Shown one piece after another: positions 41,934-58,568 of a stretch of 64,000 nucleotides of DNA. The DNA is taken from the NCBI GenBank assembly GCA_018398585.1, contig JAGTTD010000001.1, positions 2,358,501-2,422,500 of the forward strand. The letters run 5' to 3'. Both the position numbers and the translations under genes were made by a program. How positions within the stretch are numbered: position 1 is the stretch's first letter; each line of letters starts with the position of its first letter. Source of the stretch: Simmondsia chinensis. Its lineage: Eukaryota; Streptophyta; Magnoliopsida; Caryophyllales; Simmondsiaceae. Below the pieces are notes generated by a model. It saw only the letters and a list, made by a program, of their open reading frames with translations. It made no database searches and was not told where the DNA came from.

Positions 41934-42695
41934 TGTTAGAAAAATTTAGAAAATACTTGCAAAAACCTTACAACCGGGTATCCAAACGATCTCAGGTGTT
42001 GAGGCGTGTGATCACTATCCTTAAGGCTTATTTCGGTATACGAAATATCCTCGGAGATACAACAACTACCAAATATGGAGTGAAGATCATGGGGAGAGAT
42101 TGATAAAGATGTAAAGAGATTGGTCAGATTTATAGATAACACACCTTTGAAAATTTCCACAAGAACACAAGAACAAAGTGATGATGTTCTTCAATTTCTC
42201 TCTTATGATTTTCTCTACAAATTCATGTAAACTTTTTTTACCAAAAGAGTGGAAAATATATCTGTATATTATATCAGAGTTCAGTACCAAAACGAAGAGC
42301 CTTAACATATAAAAAGAACCGGGAAGAAGCCGCACAGAAAACCGTCAAAAACGACCTGTGTGTCGAAGCTGTGTGTCGACACATAGATCGACACACAGCT
42401 TTCACACAGCTTTCTGTAAGCCTGTGTGTCGACACACAGGTTTCTTTTGTGCGCTACTGTAATGGGTTGTGTGTTGACACACGGGCCATGTGTGTCAACA
42501 CACAGCTGTCTTCCCTACATTCTGTAGGATTTTGTGTCGACGCACATGGCCCATGTGTCGACACACACCCCCAACAAGCTCTAATCTTTTATACAAGTAT
42601 CGGAACAACCTCAAATACATCTTATACATATATATACAACATTTAACACATTTATATACACATTTGTCAACAAATATTTTGAAAATACACTAACA
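41934..42695 (-). repeat. left (3') LTR with TGTGTCGACACA palindromes
   Basis: TGTTAGAAAAATTTAG...ACACTAACA. About seven perfect or near-perfect copies of TGTGTCGACACA lie between 42355 and 42570. Confidence 0.93.
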
Positions 42696-43262
42696 ATCCC
42701 CCACCATTTTCAAAATACAACCAATCTCGAAATCACATCTCGTTTAAAGGAGGCCTTATTGTGCATCAACGAGGGTGTCTCACGATTGAACCCTCAGCTA
42801 GTGAAAAGACCATACAGTTAATCGGATCGAAAATGGTAGACCAAGCTTTGAACCATAGAACCCATTTGACTAACCGACTATCTAATCACGCACAAGGCGT
42901 ACTCCCCGTACACACCCTACACCTCCCAGATCGACACATTTACGGCCTTGTGTCATGTACCCTTCGTGAGTGTTTCAGGGCTAAACCCTTGTCAAAAATC
43001 ACCCCTTTGAAGCGGCCAAACTTCAACACTCATTAAGGTGGACCTCATCTATCATGCCCCTGCGATGCGACATTCAATAAGTTCTAAAACCAGGTCCATT
43101 AAGAGCATTTGCTCATCCATCTATAATCACTAACGCAAGTATCAAGCACTTCACACTCGGGATAGAAACAAACTCATTTAGTGCTTGCAGTCACACAGAT
43201 GACAAGTCTCTCTCATTGAACCCGGGACCTAGCGTCATACTAGGCGTCGAGTTGAGGGCCTA

Positions 43263-46200
43263 TCATGGGCGACTAATTATGACAGGTTTTAACCCCATCC
43301 CTTCATTTGTTTTCAAAACCAAATCTCTAGCCAGGCCTTTAGTAAATGGATCCGCTAGATTCTGACAGGTTCTCACGAAGTCCACAGTGATAACACCTTC
43401 CCTAATAAGATGTCTCACCATACTATGTCTCACACCAATGTGTCTGGACTTCCCATTATACACTTCACTGTATGCTTTAGAAAGCGTAGCCTGACTATCA
43501 CAATGGATAGAAATAGGAGAAATCGGCTTCGGCCACAAAGGTATCTCATACAAGAGATCCTTTAACCACTCGGCTTCTTTAGCCGCAGAAGCGAGAGCTA
43601 TAAACTCCACTGCCATTGTAGAGTCAGATATGCAAGTTGGTTTCTTGGAACCCCAAGAAACCGCACCCCCACCAAACAGGAATACCCATCCACTCGTGGA
43701 TGCATGATCCTCCACATCGGAGATCCAACTTGCATCAGTATATCCTTCCAAAATAGGAGGATACCCAACATAATTGAGACCATAATCCATAGTTTTCTTT
43801 AGGTACTTCAGTACCCGGTGCACTGCATTCCAGTGCAACTTACTCGGTTTGCTGGTATACCTACTCAGCTTTCCAACAGCAAAGGCAATATCAGGCCTAG
43901 TGCTTGTCATTGCATACATGAGACAACCAATAGCTCGAGCGTACTCCAATTGTGCCACTGGAGCACCCCCATTCGGTACTAATTTCACACTAGGATCCAT
44001 TGGTGTGGAAATCGGTGCACAGTCAAAGAAATGGAACCTTTTCAACACCTTTTCGATATAGTGAGACTGTGTCAAGGAAATGGAATTACCATTCCTTACA
44101 ATTCTGATACCGAGGATCACCTCCGCCTCACCCATGTCTTTCATAGCAAAGTTTTCAGAGAGAAACAGTTTAGTTCTCTCTACTTGTTCCATATCAGTAC
44201 TGAAAATCAGCATGTCATCGACATTCAAACATATAATGACCCCTTTTCCATTATCAAACTTGCTATAGACACATTTATCTGATTCGTTTATAACGAATCC
44301 GTTGTTCAATACAACCTGATCAAATTTTTGGTGCCATTGCTTCGGAGCTTGTTTCAGCCCGTACAGAGAACGTATAAGTTTACACACTTTTCTCTCTTGG
44401 CCCGGAACAACAAACCCTTCTGGTTGTTCCATGTATACTTCCTCCTCTAGCTCACCATTCAGAAGTGCCGTTTTGACATCCATTTGGTGTATCACTAGTT
44501 TAAAAATGGAGGCAAGGGCTATCAATACCCTTATTGTCGATATCCTAGCCACGGGGGCATATGTGTCAAAGTAGTCCAACCCGTGCTTTTGGGTGAACCC
44601 TTTTGCCACCAATCGGGCCTTGAACTTGTCAATCGTTCCATCAACTTTCATCTTCTTTTTGAAGATCCATTTGCACCCGATTGGCTTACTTCCTCGTGGA
44701 AGGTCCACAAGGGATCCAGGTATTATTACCTAAAATGGAATCCATTTCATCGTTTACAGCCTCTTTCCAAAACGAGGCATCATGAGACCTCATTGCCTCA
44801 TCAAACATCATAGGATCAGCTTCCATGACGCAACAATATGGAACCACTTGGTCCACATCGTTCCTCGAACCTTCTACCAAATACATGTAGAAGTCCGAAC
44901 CGAAGGATTTCTCCTTCCTTGCTCTCTTACTCCTTCGGAGTTCTAGAGCACTATCAGAGACACTCTCCCTCGCATGACGAAGAACATCATTAGACACTTG
45001 CGTGTCAATCTCAACCGGTACATAATCCCTCGGTCTAGGGATAGAAGTAAACCGATTCTCATCAAATATTGCATCTCTGGATTCTATCATCGTATTCACG
45101 TTGATATAATCATTAGGTTCGACAACATAGAACCGATATGCCTTACTATGAGACGCATAACCCACAAAAATGCAATCAATGTCTTTTTCACCTAATTTTT
45201 TTCCGTTTAGGATCAGGGACTCTAATAACTGCCCTACACCCCCACACTTTTAGGTAATATAAATTAGGGGCTCTTTTGTTCCACAACTCATATGGAGTTA
45301 TTTTAGCCTCACCCCAAAATCTATCACTGAGACCAGAATAAGATAACATGGAATTAACCATCTCAGTTAGAGTCCGGTTTTTCCTCTCAGCCACGCCATT
45401 TTGTTGTGGCGTATAAGGTGCAGTTATTTCATGTATTATTCCCGTGGATTCAAAATATTTAGGATCGTAGTATTCGCCACCACGATCCGACCTTAAACGC
45501 TTGAGGAAGGTTTCACAGTGTAATTCAGATTCTGCTTTATATGCTTTAAACCTATCAAGCGAGTCGTCTTTGTTACTTATCAAATAAACATAACAAAATC
45601 TTGAATAATCATCGATAAATGTAACAAAGTAATTCTTTCCACCCAAACTCGGTGTTCGCTTGAAGTCACATAAGTCACTATGGACTAGATCAAGTAAATT
45701 AGTTTCTCTTTGCACAGAAGGAAATGGAGATTTCGTTATTTTTGTTAGCATACAAGTCTTGCACTTGTCAACAACTTTATCTATGTGAGGAATCAATAGA
45801 AAAATTATCCATTTCATGTAATCTACGAAAATTCACATGACCTAGTCTATAATGCCATAAAAACGACGAATCAAGCATATAAATAGAATCAACGATCTTA
45901 TTATTAATATTTAGTTTAAACATACCATTACATAGGTATCCTTTCCCAACAAATACACCACCCTTTGACAAAATAAACTTATCGGCCTCGAAAACCAACT
46001 TGAACCCAAACCTATTCAACAGGCCACCCGATACAAGATTCTTCTTAACATCAGGAGCGAAGCATACATCGGTTAAAGTAAGGGTTTTTCCGGATGTGAA
46101 AATTAAGTCAATTTTTTCCTTCCCTTTAACCGGTACCGACGCCCCATTTGCCATGAACAACTCAGTTCCGTTGTCCATGGGCTCAAAAGTGGAGAAGAAC

Positions 46201-47139
46201 CCCCTATCCTTACATACATGCTTCGTGGCCCCCGAGTCAATCCACCAAGAATTATCACTCTCGATTAGATTGACTTCCGAAATCATCGCCACGAACCTCT
46301 CGTTCGAATTTTTAGTGCGATGATCAAGCCCCTTGCCTTTGTTCTTTTTAAGGCGATAACAGTCTTTTCGCATATGACCGAGCTTCTGACACTCCCAACA
46401 AATAACTTTCGGCCTCTTGTGCTTATTGTTCTTTTGGAAGTGTCCTGTTCTCTTTGGTCCCTTACTAGATTGGCCTTCCTCTGCGACGTTGATTTTACCA
46501 ACATCACTCGGGTGGTCTTTGTTGTCATCTTGCGCCCTGTAACCTTCCTCAATACGTAAATGGTTAGCGAGTTCCTCAATTGGCATATCCTCCTTCTTAT
46601 GTTTTAAATTTTTCTTTACATCTTTCCAAGAGGGAGGAAGTTTGTCAATTAAGGAAGAAACAACGATTGTGTCGTCCATGTTCATGTTATGTTGTTTAAA
46701 ATTATTTAATATACGTTCTATTTCATGGAATTGCTCCATGTCAGGACGACCATCAATCATCTTATAATTATTAAATTGACTAACCAGGAATTTTTTGCTT
46801 GTTGCATCCTCGGCCATGTAACGAGCCTCAAGTGCGTCCCATAGTTCCTTTCGCGGTTGACATGTTAGAGTAAATGTCAAACAAGGCATCGGTCATCCCA
46901 TTCAAGATGTGCCCTCTACAAATGTAATCATCGTTTTCCCACTTCAGTCTTGCCCTTTGCTCGGCCAGCGTTTCTTTCTCCTCAGAAACGGGGGATGGAG
47001 ACGGTGTATTCAGGACATACACCACATTCAGCGTTGTTATGAGAAAATGCATCTTCCTCTGCCACCGTCGGAAATTTCCCCCATCAAACCGGTCCAATTT
47101 CACAAAGTTGGATGTCATCTCCCTTAGTGATGAAGCCAT
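43263..47139 (-). pseudogene. copia gag-pol, several frameshifts
   Basis: Gag starts MASSLREMTSNFVKLDRFDG at 47139. Its zinc knuckle is CWECQKLGHMRKDC. The protease is WWIDSGATKHVCKD, followed by the GAG-pre-integrase LWHYRLGHVNFRRL. The integrase core has HSDLCDF, RSDRGGEYYD and TPQQNGVAERKNRT. The RT has RLVAKGFTQKHGLDYFD, QMDVKTALLNGELEEEVYM and ICLNVDDMLIFS, where the usual YVDD reads NVDD. RNase H includes GYTDASW, SIHCDSQATLSKA and LADPFTKGL. The five pieces (from 47139, 46889, 45817, 45165 and 44708) lie in different frames, so the polyprotein cannot be made. Confidence 0.93.
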
Positions 47140-47169
47140 AACCCAAACCAGAAAAATAAGCCTTAAGAT

Positions 47170-47934
47170 TGTTAGAAAAATTCAGAAAATGCTTGCAAAA
47201 ACCTTGCAACCGGGTATCCAAACGATCTTAGATGTTGAGGCATGTGATCACTATCCTTAAGGCTTATTTCGGTATACGAAATATCCTCGGAGATACAACA
47301 ACTACCAAATATGGAGTGAAGATGTGTATGGGGAGAGATTGATAAAGATGTAAAGAGATTGGTCAGATTTATAGACAACACACCTTTGAAAATTTTCACA
47401 AGAACACAAGAACAAAGTGATGATGTTCTTCAATTTCTCTCTTATGATTTTCTCTACAAATTCATGTAAACTTTTTTTACCAAAAGAGTGGGGAATATAT
47501 TTGTATATAAATTCAGAGTTCAGTACCAAAACGAAGAGCCTTAACATATAAAAAGAACCGGGAAAAAATCGCACAGAAAACCGTTAAAAACGACCTATGT
47601 GTCGAAGCTGTGTATCGACACACAGATCGACACACAGCTTTCACACAGCTTTCTGTAAGCCTGTGTGTCGACACACAGGTTTCCTTCGTGCGCTACTGTA
47701 ATGGGCTGTGTGTTGACACACGGGCCATGTGTGTCAACACACAGCTGTCTTCCCTGCGTTCTGTAGGATTTTGTGTCGACACACATGGCCCATGTGTCGA
47801 CACACACCCCCAACAAGCTCTAATCTTTTATACAAGTATCGGAACAACCTTAAATACATCTTATATATATATATACAACATTTAACACATTTATATACAC
47901 ATTTGTCAACAAATATTTTAAAAATACACTAACA
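47170..47934 (-). repeat. right (5') LTR
   Basis: 765 bp, homologous to the left LTR, with the same palindrome cluster near 47590-47805. TSD ATTAC follows. Confidence 0.93.
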
Positions 47935-47939
47935 ATTAC

Positions 47940-48291
47940 AATATTTTACTATGCTTAGGACGTGTGGCCCATAAACCACCGTTTATTGACACAAAAATGA
48001 TCCCTCCCATTGGGGGTCTCCATTCGCTTGCGGAAAAGGATATCACACATATTCCCAACAACAATATAACCTAATTGCAACTATACAATATTATCTAGCT
48101 GGTGTTATTATTAGAGCAATTTTTGTTCATGTTACAGCAATTATAGAGACTTTGTGGAGCTTGTTACGTTGAAATTATCCTGATGTTAACAAAAATTGTC
48201 CTGACAATAACACCAGCCTATTACCTACTACATAAAAACCTACACCCTACAGCTAAAACCCCCTTCGAGCATTCAGGTCCAAATGCGTCTC
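47940..48291. other. 3' flank of the HSP70 gene
   Basis: Non-coding; it should hold the HSP70 3' UTR on the minus strand next to 48292. No element is recognised. Confidence 0.4.
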
Positions 48292-53897
<5,606 letters not shown>

Positions 53898-53960
53898 TGA
53901 TGGATATAGAGAGAGAATTTGAGGTTTTGCAGTACCAGAGGGGAGAGAGAGCGCGAGGAG

Positions 53961-53970
53961 TATTTATACT
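53961..53970 (-). promoter_or_regulatory. TATA box of the HSP70 gene
   Basis: The minus strand reads CTAGTATAAATACTCC about 65 bp upstream of the ATG at 53895-53897. A GA-rich stretch (GAGAGAGAGCGCGAGG) lies in the leader. Confidence 0.65.
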
Positions 53971-54103
53971 AGGAAGACGGTTACGGAGGGAGGTGTCTAG
54001 AAGGATCGATGATCGTGGGATGGAGAGAGAGCGGTGAATGGAGACCGTTGGATTAGAAATGGTGAGGTTTGGCGTTTGTGAAATGCTAGCAAGGTCGAGG
54101 AGG

Positions 54104-54125
54104 TTCTTCTTTCCCGGGGAAGAAA
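54104..54125 (-). promoter_or_regulatory. heat-shock-element-like palindrome, weak
   Basis: TTCTTCTTTCCCGGGGAAGA contains TTC and GAA modules in inverted order about 150 bp upstream of the TATA box. The spacing does not match the strict nGAAnnTTCn unit, so heat-shock control is only a possibility. Confidence 0.2.
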
Positions 54126-54239
54126 TGATGGGACCGGCAAATCGGTAATGTTATTATTAAAGTAAAATTATTAATGTTCGTATTATATTGTAAGTAGGCT
54201 TTTTTTTAGATTTTTTTTACTTTTTGCCTTTTGCTTCTG

Positions 54240-54402
54240 TTTTTCATGCTTTTCATATTTTTTATGTCACTTTTTATGCTCCTCATACTTATCAGGTTGT
54301 AGATTCTCATAAATAGCCTCTTATTAGGATATCCCCCCTCCCAAATCCCGTTTAACCGGAGCCCTTGAGGTATTAGGCCTGTTGTTGTTGTTGTTGTTGT
54401 TA
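54240..54402 (+). mobile_element. decayed SINE with T-rich head and TTG tail
   Basis: The end reads CGGAGCCCTTGAGGTATTAG and then (GTT)n at 54384-54402. Upstream, TTTTGCTTCTGTTTTTCATG and TTATGTCACTTTTTATGC resemble the T-rich head of the element at 28435, not 5S rRNA. No firm TSD was found. Confidence 0.55.
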
Positions 54403-54519
54403 ATGTTTATATAATTTTAAAAAATTTTGTGATTAATGTTTATTATAGCTTATATTATTGTTCAGGTAATAATGATTATTGCACAACTGATTTAATTTGT
54501 AGTAATATAATTTAGGGTT

Positions 54520-55025
54520 ATGACATCTAAAAGCAGGACGAGCTAAGCACTCGTGTGTTTGAACTCGAGTTTGAGCTGATCTCTTATCGGTCTTTCAAAC
54601 ATTTGATTGAGCCTAATTCTATAATCCTATAAAATTTTATTATATTCGATACTTTGCTCGACTTGACTTGTTAGGCCAACAGAGCCGATTCGAGCTCGTC
54701 ATTGAACCAAGTCACTCTCATTATCGAGCAAAATCAAGCTCATAACCGAGTCCAGCTCCCTATCGTCCTGAGTTATTCGAATTACTATTGAGCCATTATT
54801 TAACTATTTTCGAGGTAATATTAATTGTTAATAAGCCCTTACAAGCTCTTATCGAGCTCTCATTTGACCCTTAACGAGCTACAATCAAATTGTTCAAGAA
54901 ATTAATGAGCTGAATATCCTCCTATATAAACTCGACTTGATAAGTCATCAAGTCCAATAACAAACACGAACGAGCTGTAACGAACTTGAGCACGAGGAGT
55001 TCATCGAACTTGTTTACCGAGGGAT
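54520..55025. mobile_element. GAGCTCGAG-rich hAT-type element
   Basis: Contains GAGCTAAGCACTCGTGTG, AGCCGATTCGAGCTCGTC and CGAGCTCTCATTTG. It ends near GAACTTGTTTACCGAGGGAT, which retains a degenerate terminus. Confidence 0.5.
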
Positions 55026-55183
55026 AATAATAAAACCGGAAAAAGCATGAATTGGGCCCAAAATGTCAGCCCATGAAGACAGATATTAGGCTTGGGCCGT
55101 TGATCCAAACAAAGTGGTCAGAGAGAAAGTGAGCTGAGAATGAGGTTTAGAAAATAAAGGCATATGTGGCTGCAAATGAGTCT

Positions 55184-56102
55184 GTTTTGGTAACAGTAAT
55201 AAGAGTCCTTTTATGAAGAGCAATAATACAGATCCTTTATCTTTATTTAAATTTTTATTAATTATAAACATTTTTATTACAAGAAATTTTGATGGGGTAC
55301 AAGAAAATAAAAGAAAAAACAAGGGAGGTTCCGCTACTCCCAGAGTCCTTCGACCGAGTCCCGGAGGAAGGGTCGGGAGGACGTCCAAGAGGCCGGGTGA
55401 GTATGAAGGTAGGTGTGTGTGAATGTCTAGAAGTATGGGGGCTAGGGCCCTATTTAGAGGGTGGCTGGGCATCGAAGAACGGGTCTCCAGAGATGTGTCC
55501 GACAAGTCTTCAGGGCTGCGTCTAACGGAAGCTGCGTCTGAGGCTTCGGAAGGCGTGGTGGACAAGATCCGTGTCCGGGGCCTCGGAGGTCGCGTCTAAC
55601 GGAAGCCGCGTCAAAAGCTTTGGAAGACGTCCATGTCTGGGACCTTCGGAAAAGGTGTCTTCTGGCAAGAGTTGTGTCCGGGGACCCTCAGAAAAGGTGT
55701 CCTTCAGCAAGAGCTGCGTCCGGGACCTTCGGAAAAGTTGCTCCTCGAAAAAGGTGTCTTCCGGCAAGAGCTGCGTCCGTGCTCCTCGGAAAAGGTGTCT
55801 TCCGGCAAGAGCTGTATCCAGGACCTTCAGAAAAGGTGCTCATCGAAAAAGGAGTCTTCCAGCAAGAGTTGCGTCCGTGTTCCGAGCATCGAATCGTCAT
55901 CCACCCGAGTCGCGATGCCATGTAGCCGTTAGTGCCCGGCCGGCTGCTGGAGGAGGGCATCTTGGGGCAAGATGCTGCGGTGTCTGGGAGCCACGTGTCA
56001 CCCCCTCATCGCGGTGTCCGGAGGCCGCGTGTTATCCCTTGGTTGCGGTTTATGGGGGACCACATGTCTTTTTTTTCCGGATGCAATTTTTTGGTCCTAA
56101 CA
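55184..56102 (-). mobile_element. GC-rich solo LTR (919 bp)
   Basis: It runs from TGTTTTGGTAACAG to TTGGTCCTAACA, with TSD GAGTC at 55179-55183 and 56103-56107. On the minus strand it starts TGTTAGGACC and carries an AATAAAG signal near its other end. Much of the centre (55480-56000) is far more GC-rich than the surroundings. The frames on both strands here are by-products of the GC-rich repeats. Confidence 0.85.
55630..55890. repeat. minisatellite inside the GC-rich LTR
   Basis: Variants of GGAAAAGGTGTCTTCCGGCA followed by AGAGCTGCGTCCG recur about six times with spacers of variable length, giving an irregular tandem repeat. Confidence 0.8.
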
Positions 56103-56119
56103 GAGTCGAACTGACTCGT

Positions 56120-56620
56120 GAGCTGATTTGAATTGCCTTGTGAAGGGCTTGGCTTGGTTCGATTAAGGGTGACTCGATTATATAAATAAGCCCAAGCGAA
56201 ATGAGGCCATTCGGCTCAAAATGCACACAAGTCGGCTCGTGGGCTGAGTCGTTTTTCGACTCGTTTGTCCAGATTGCACCTCTTGGCGCTTTCTCCACCG
56301 CTCAGTGTGCGTTGTTATTTGGGTATTCGAATGTTCCTTAGGCTTTGGCTTTTTTACCCTAGCCCCCTAACCGTTTGTGGTGTGTGTATAAATGGGCCTA
56401 AAAAGCTCAACAAGCTGGCTTGCCAAACAATCGAAGCTAAATGATACCGAAGCCGAGCTAACTCAAATTATCTATTGAGCCAAGCCAAACATACATATGC
56501 TACTCAACTCAATAAAAGTTACTGAGTCAAACCAGTCACATGAAGTAAACAAGCCAAGCAGAGCTAAATATGATTCAACTCAGCTCGGCTTGGCTCATTT
56601 GGAACCCTAATTGGATGTAT
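56120..56620. mobile_element. GAGCC-rich element fragments
   Basis: GTGACTCGATTATATAAATA, AAGTCGGCTCGTGGGCTGAG and a second block at 56385-56620 (GTATAAATGGGCCTAAAAAG, CCGAGCTAACTC, CTCAGCTCGGCTTGGCTC) match the hAT-type family. The ends are unclear. Confidence 0.45.
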
Positions 56621-56865
56621 CAGTTTGTTCTTAACCATTAGAGTTGGTACGGTGGGACTCCCTAAATGAGGAATTTGGATTCAAAGTTCATTCTTTGTAT
56701 CCCCAAAATTTGGCGTCTTGTTGAGAAAATTATTGTATCTTTGTGCCACTCTAAGAGAAATGTATCAGTTTGTTCCAATATGTCATAGGCCATGTATAAC
56801 AGAATGTTGGGCTTCCTATGTAAAACCTAATTTTAATCTATACAGGCGTATCCATGGATCAAGGA

Positions 56866-57119
56866 TTACTTACCAGGCACTAAGGCACCAGATCCCATTA
56901 GAACTCCAAAGTTAAGCGTATTTGGATGAGAATAGTACCAGGATGGGTGATCTCATAGAAGTTCTCGTGTTGCCAACCCTATAAAGCTGAGGGGCCTTGG
57001 AAACAGCCTCTCAACAGGGTTACATCCTGAAGGGGTAAGGCTGTGTACATTCACCCCTCCCAGACCCCGCTTATGCGGGAACTCTTGAAGTACTGGGTTT
57101 GTTGTTGTTGTTATTGTTG
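56866..57119 (+). mobile_element. 5S rRNA-derived SINE, full length, 25-bp TSD
   Basis: A 25-bp direct repeat, TACAGGCGTATCCATGGATC plus AAGGA at 56841-56865, recurs with three mismatches at 57120-57144. Inside, the 5S-like head runs from TTACCAGGCACTAAGG through AACTCCAAAGTTAAGCGT and AGTACCAGGATGGGTGAT to CTCGTGTTGCCAACCC. The 3' module is GGGGTAAGGCTGTGTACATT and CAGACCCCGCTTATGCGGGA, ending GTTTGTTGTTGTTGTTATTG. Total 254 bp. It is the clearest copy for defining the family. Confidence 0.93.
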
Positions 57120-57144
57120 TATAGGCATATCCATGGATCGAGGA

Positions 57145-57337
57145 CCTAAGCCCTTGCCTGACTGAGGATGGTTTAAGGCGTAATATTATGATTTCGCGTG
57201 TCTATATATATATTCTCTTCTAGGATATGTGGTGTATTACGTGAGAAAAAAAATAATTTTCTTGCACCTTTTCTAAAAGTCGATGAAAAATTTATGTAAA
57301 ACAACATCGACATAAACACAATTAACCGAACTACTAT
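57145..57337. other. short spacer
   Basis: No feature recognised. Confidence 0.35.
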
Positions 57338-57600
57338 CAAGGAACCAACTATCCCATGAGTTTAAGCTGATTGGTGAAGTCCCACGATTAGTTTTATACT
57401 ATAATATATCCTTTCACGCAAATGCTCATTAGACTTGATATATGAATATTGCACAGAGACGCACCTCAATTCTTGTGCTTAAATTATGTTAATGTTGAAA
57501 TTTGGGGCTACTGGATCTAACTTATAACTTTTTCGTCAATAAAACTTTGTAGTCATATTAATAAATCAAATGTGACAAAAACTTAAACATATAGGTGATC
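57338..57600 (-). mobile_element. degenerate TRIM retrotransposon
   Basis: TATCAAGGAACCAACTATCC...TAGTTTTATACTATAATA matches the minus-strand LTR. The following 130 bp matches the internal region, and a decayed second LTR (ACTTAAACATATAGGTGATC) ends near 57600. Confidence 0.6.
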
Positions 57601-57888
57601 AATTTTAGGGTTATTTACGCCAAAGGTCCATGTACTTTGTTCATTGTGTTAATTTAGTCATTGGACTTTTAATTATGTCAATTTAGTCCCTGCACAATAA
57701 AAAATGTATCAATTTGGTCCTTAGAGAAAATTTTATGTTAAGTTTTTAATAAAATTTTTAATGGTTCTGCCATGAATTGGATTAAATTGAGTAAACAAAT
57801 GAATTTATAATGAGTTACTTGCATCTAACTTAGTTTTTTCGCTCAAAATTATGTCATTAACTTGACTTAAATTTGATAAAAGGACTAA

Positions 57889-58456
57889 GGGCCTATTTAA
57901 GACAGCTTATTCTGGGGAAATAAGTGACTTTTTTCTGGAATCTGGAGGGTGTTTGGCAAACATCAAAAAGCGTTTTTTTATTAAAAGCAGAAACTATTTT
58001 TCTGCTTATAAGTAGAAGCAGAAATTTGGTGCTTCTGATTATAAACAGAAGTAGAATAAAAAACTTAAAATTTTTAGGATAAAAATATCCCTACTCAAAT
58101 ATTAAAAGTACATCATACTCTATTATCTTTCAAAACTCTAACCCTCTACCCAACCAATTTGGTCCTTTTTATTGTTTTGGTGTTGTTATGGGGGTTGGGC
58201 TTGTCTCTCTTGATTTGCAGGTTATTTCTTGTTATTTTCCCCTTCCAACACTTTGTGTGTGCTTTTCGGATCTCTTGTTTGAGGCGCCGGCTTCTGTATC
58301 GCGAGTTTATCCTTGCTAATTATCCAAAAAAAAGCACTTCTGACTGGTTGAGCCAAATACAAACTACTTCTTCAAAACAACACTTTTCATATAAGTGCTT
58401 TTATAGAAAGTACTTTTAAAATAAGCAGTTTTTTCATAGCAATTTCAAACAGGCCC
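57889..58456. mobile_element. Harbinger-type MITE with a nested LINE tail
   Basis: The ends GGGCCTATTT and AAACAGGCCC are inverted repeats with the 3-bp TSD TAA (57886-57888 and 58457-58459), as in PIF/Harbinger elements. The subterminal interior has AAGCAGAAATTTGGTGCTTC. Bases 58157-58331 are a separate T-rich fragment ending in an A run. Confidence 0.7.
58157..58331 (+). mobile_element. probable LINE 3' end
   Basis: T/G-rich sequence with CGGATCTCTTGTTTGAGGCG and CTGTATCGCGAGTTTATCC, closing in an A8 run. Its shape matches the stretch near 12530-12600. The plus-strand frame here is not supported as a gene. Confidence 0.4.
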
Positions 58457-58568
58457 TAAATTAACATATTTTGAATTATTTAAAAACTAAATTAATATAA
58501 TTAAAAATATAAATACTAAATTAATATAATAAATAAAGTATAGAAATATTTGACGTAAATAACTCCTA

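Larger units (their letters stand above)
41934..47934 (-). mobile_element. complete Ty1/copia retrotransposon, inactivated
   Basis: LTRs are 41934-42695 (762 bp) and 47170-47934 (765 bp), diverged by a few percent including small indels. The TSD ATTAC lies at 41929-41933 and 47935-47939. The minus strand carries gag, protease, integrase, RT and RNase H. The polypurine tract (plus ATCCCCCACCATTTTC) adjoins the left LTR. No primer-binding site complementary to tRNA-iMet is present beside the right LTR: only about 30 bp separate it from the gag ATG. Confidence 0.95.
57606..58568. mobile_element. TAGGGTTATTTA inverted-repeat element, split by a Harbinger-type insertion
   Basis: The left arm TAGGGTTATTTACGCC and right arm GACGTAAATAACTCCTA pair. 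Subtracting the insertion at 57889-58456 leaves about 395 bp, the size of the other copies. Flanking AATTTT occurs on both sides. Confidence 0.75.

Noticed and set aside
47559..47816. Cys-Val-Asp-Thr repeat peptides (CVDTQ/CVDTH) on both strands of the LTRs
   Set aside because: They are translations of the TGTGTCGACACA palindromes, not a protein-coding repeat.
55086..56131. Several overlapping frames of 80-186 codons on both strands
   Set aside because: They arise from the GC-rich minisatellite of the solo LTR. Compositions are repetitive and mutually exclusive, and no conserved domain is visible.
56866..57119. Cassandra-type TRIM
   Set aside because: There are no LTRs, no primer-binding site or polypurine tract, and the TSD is 25 bp rather than 5 bp.
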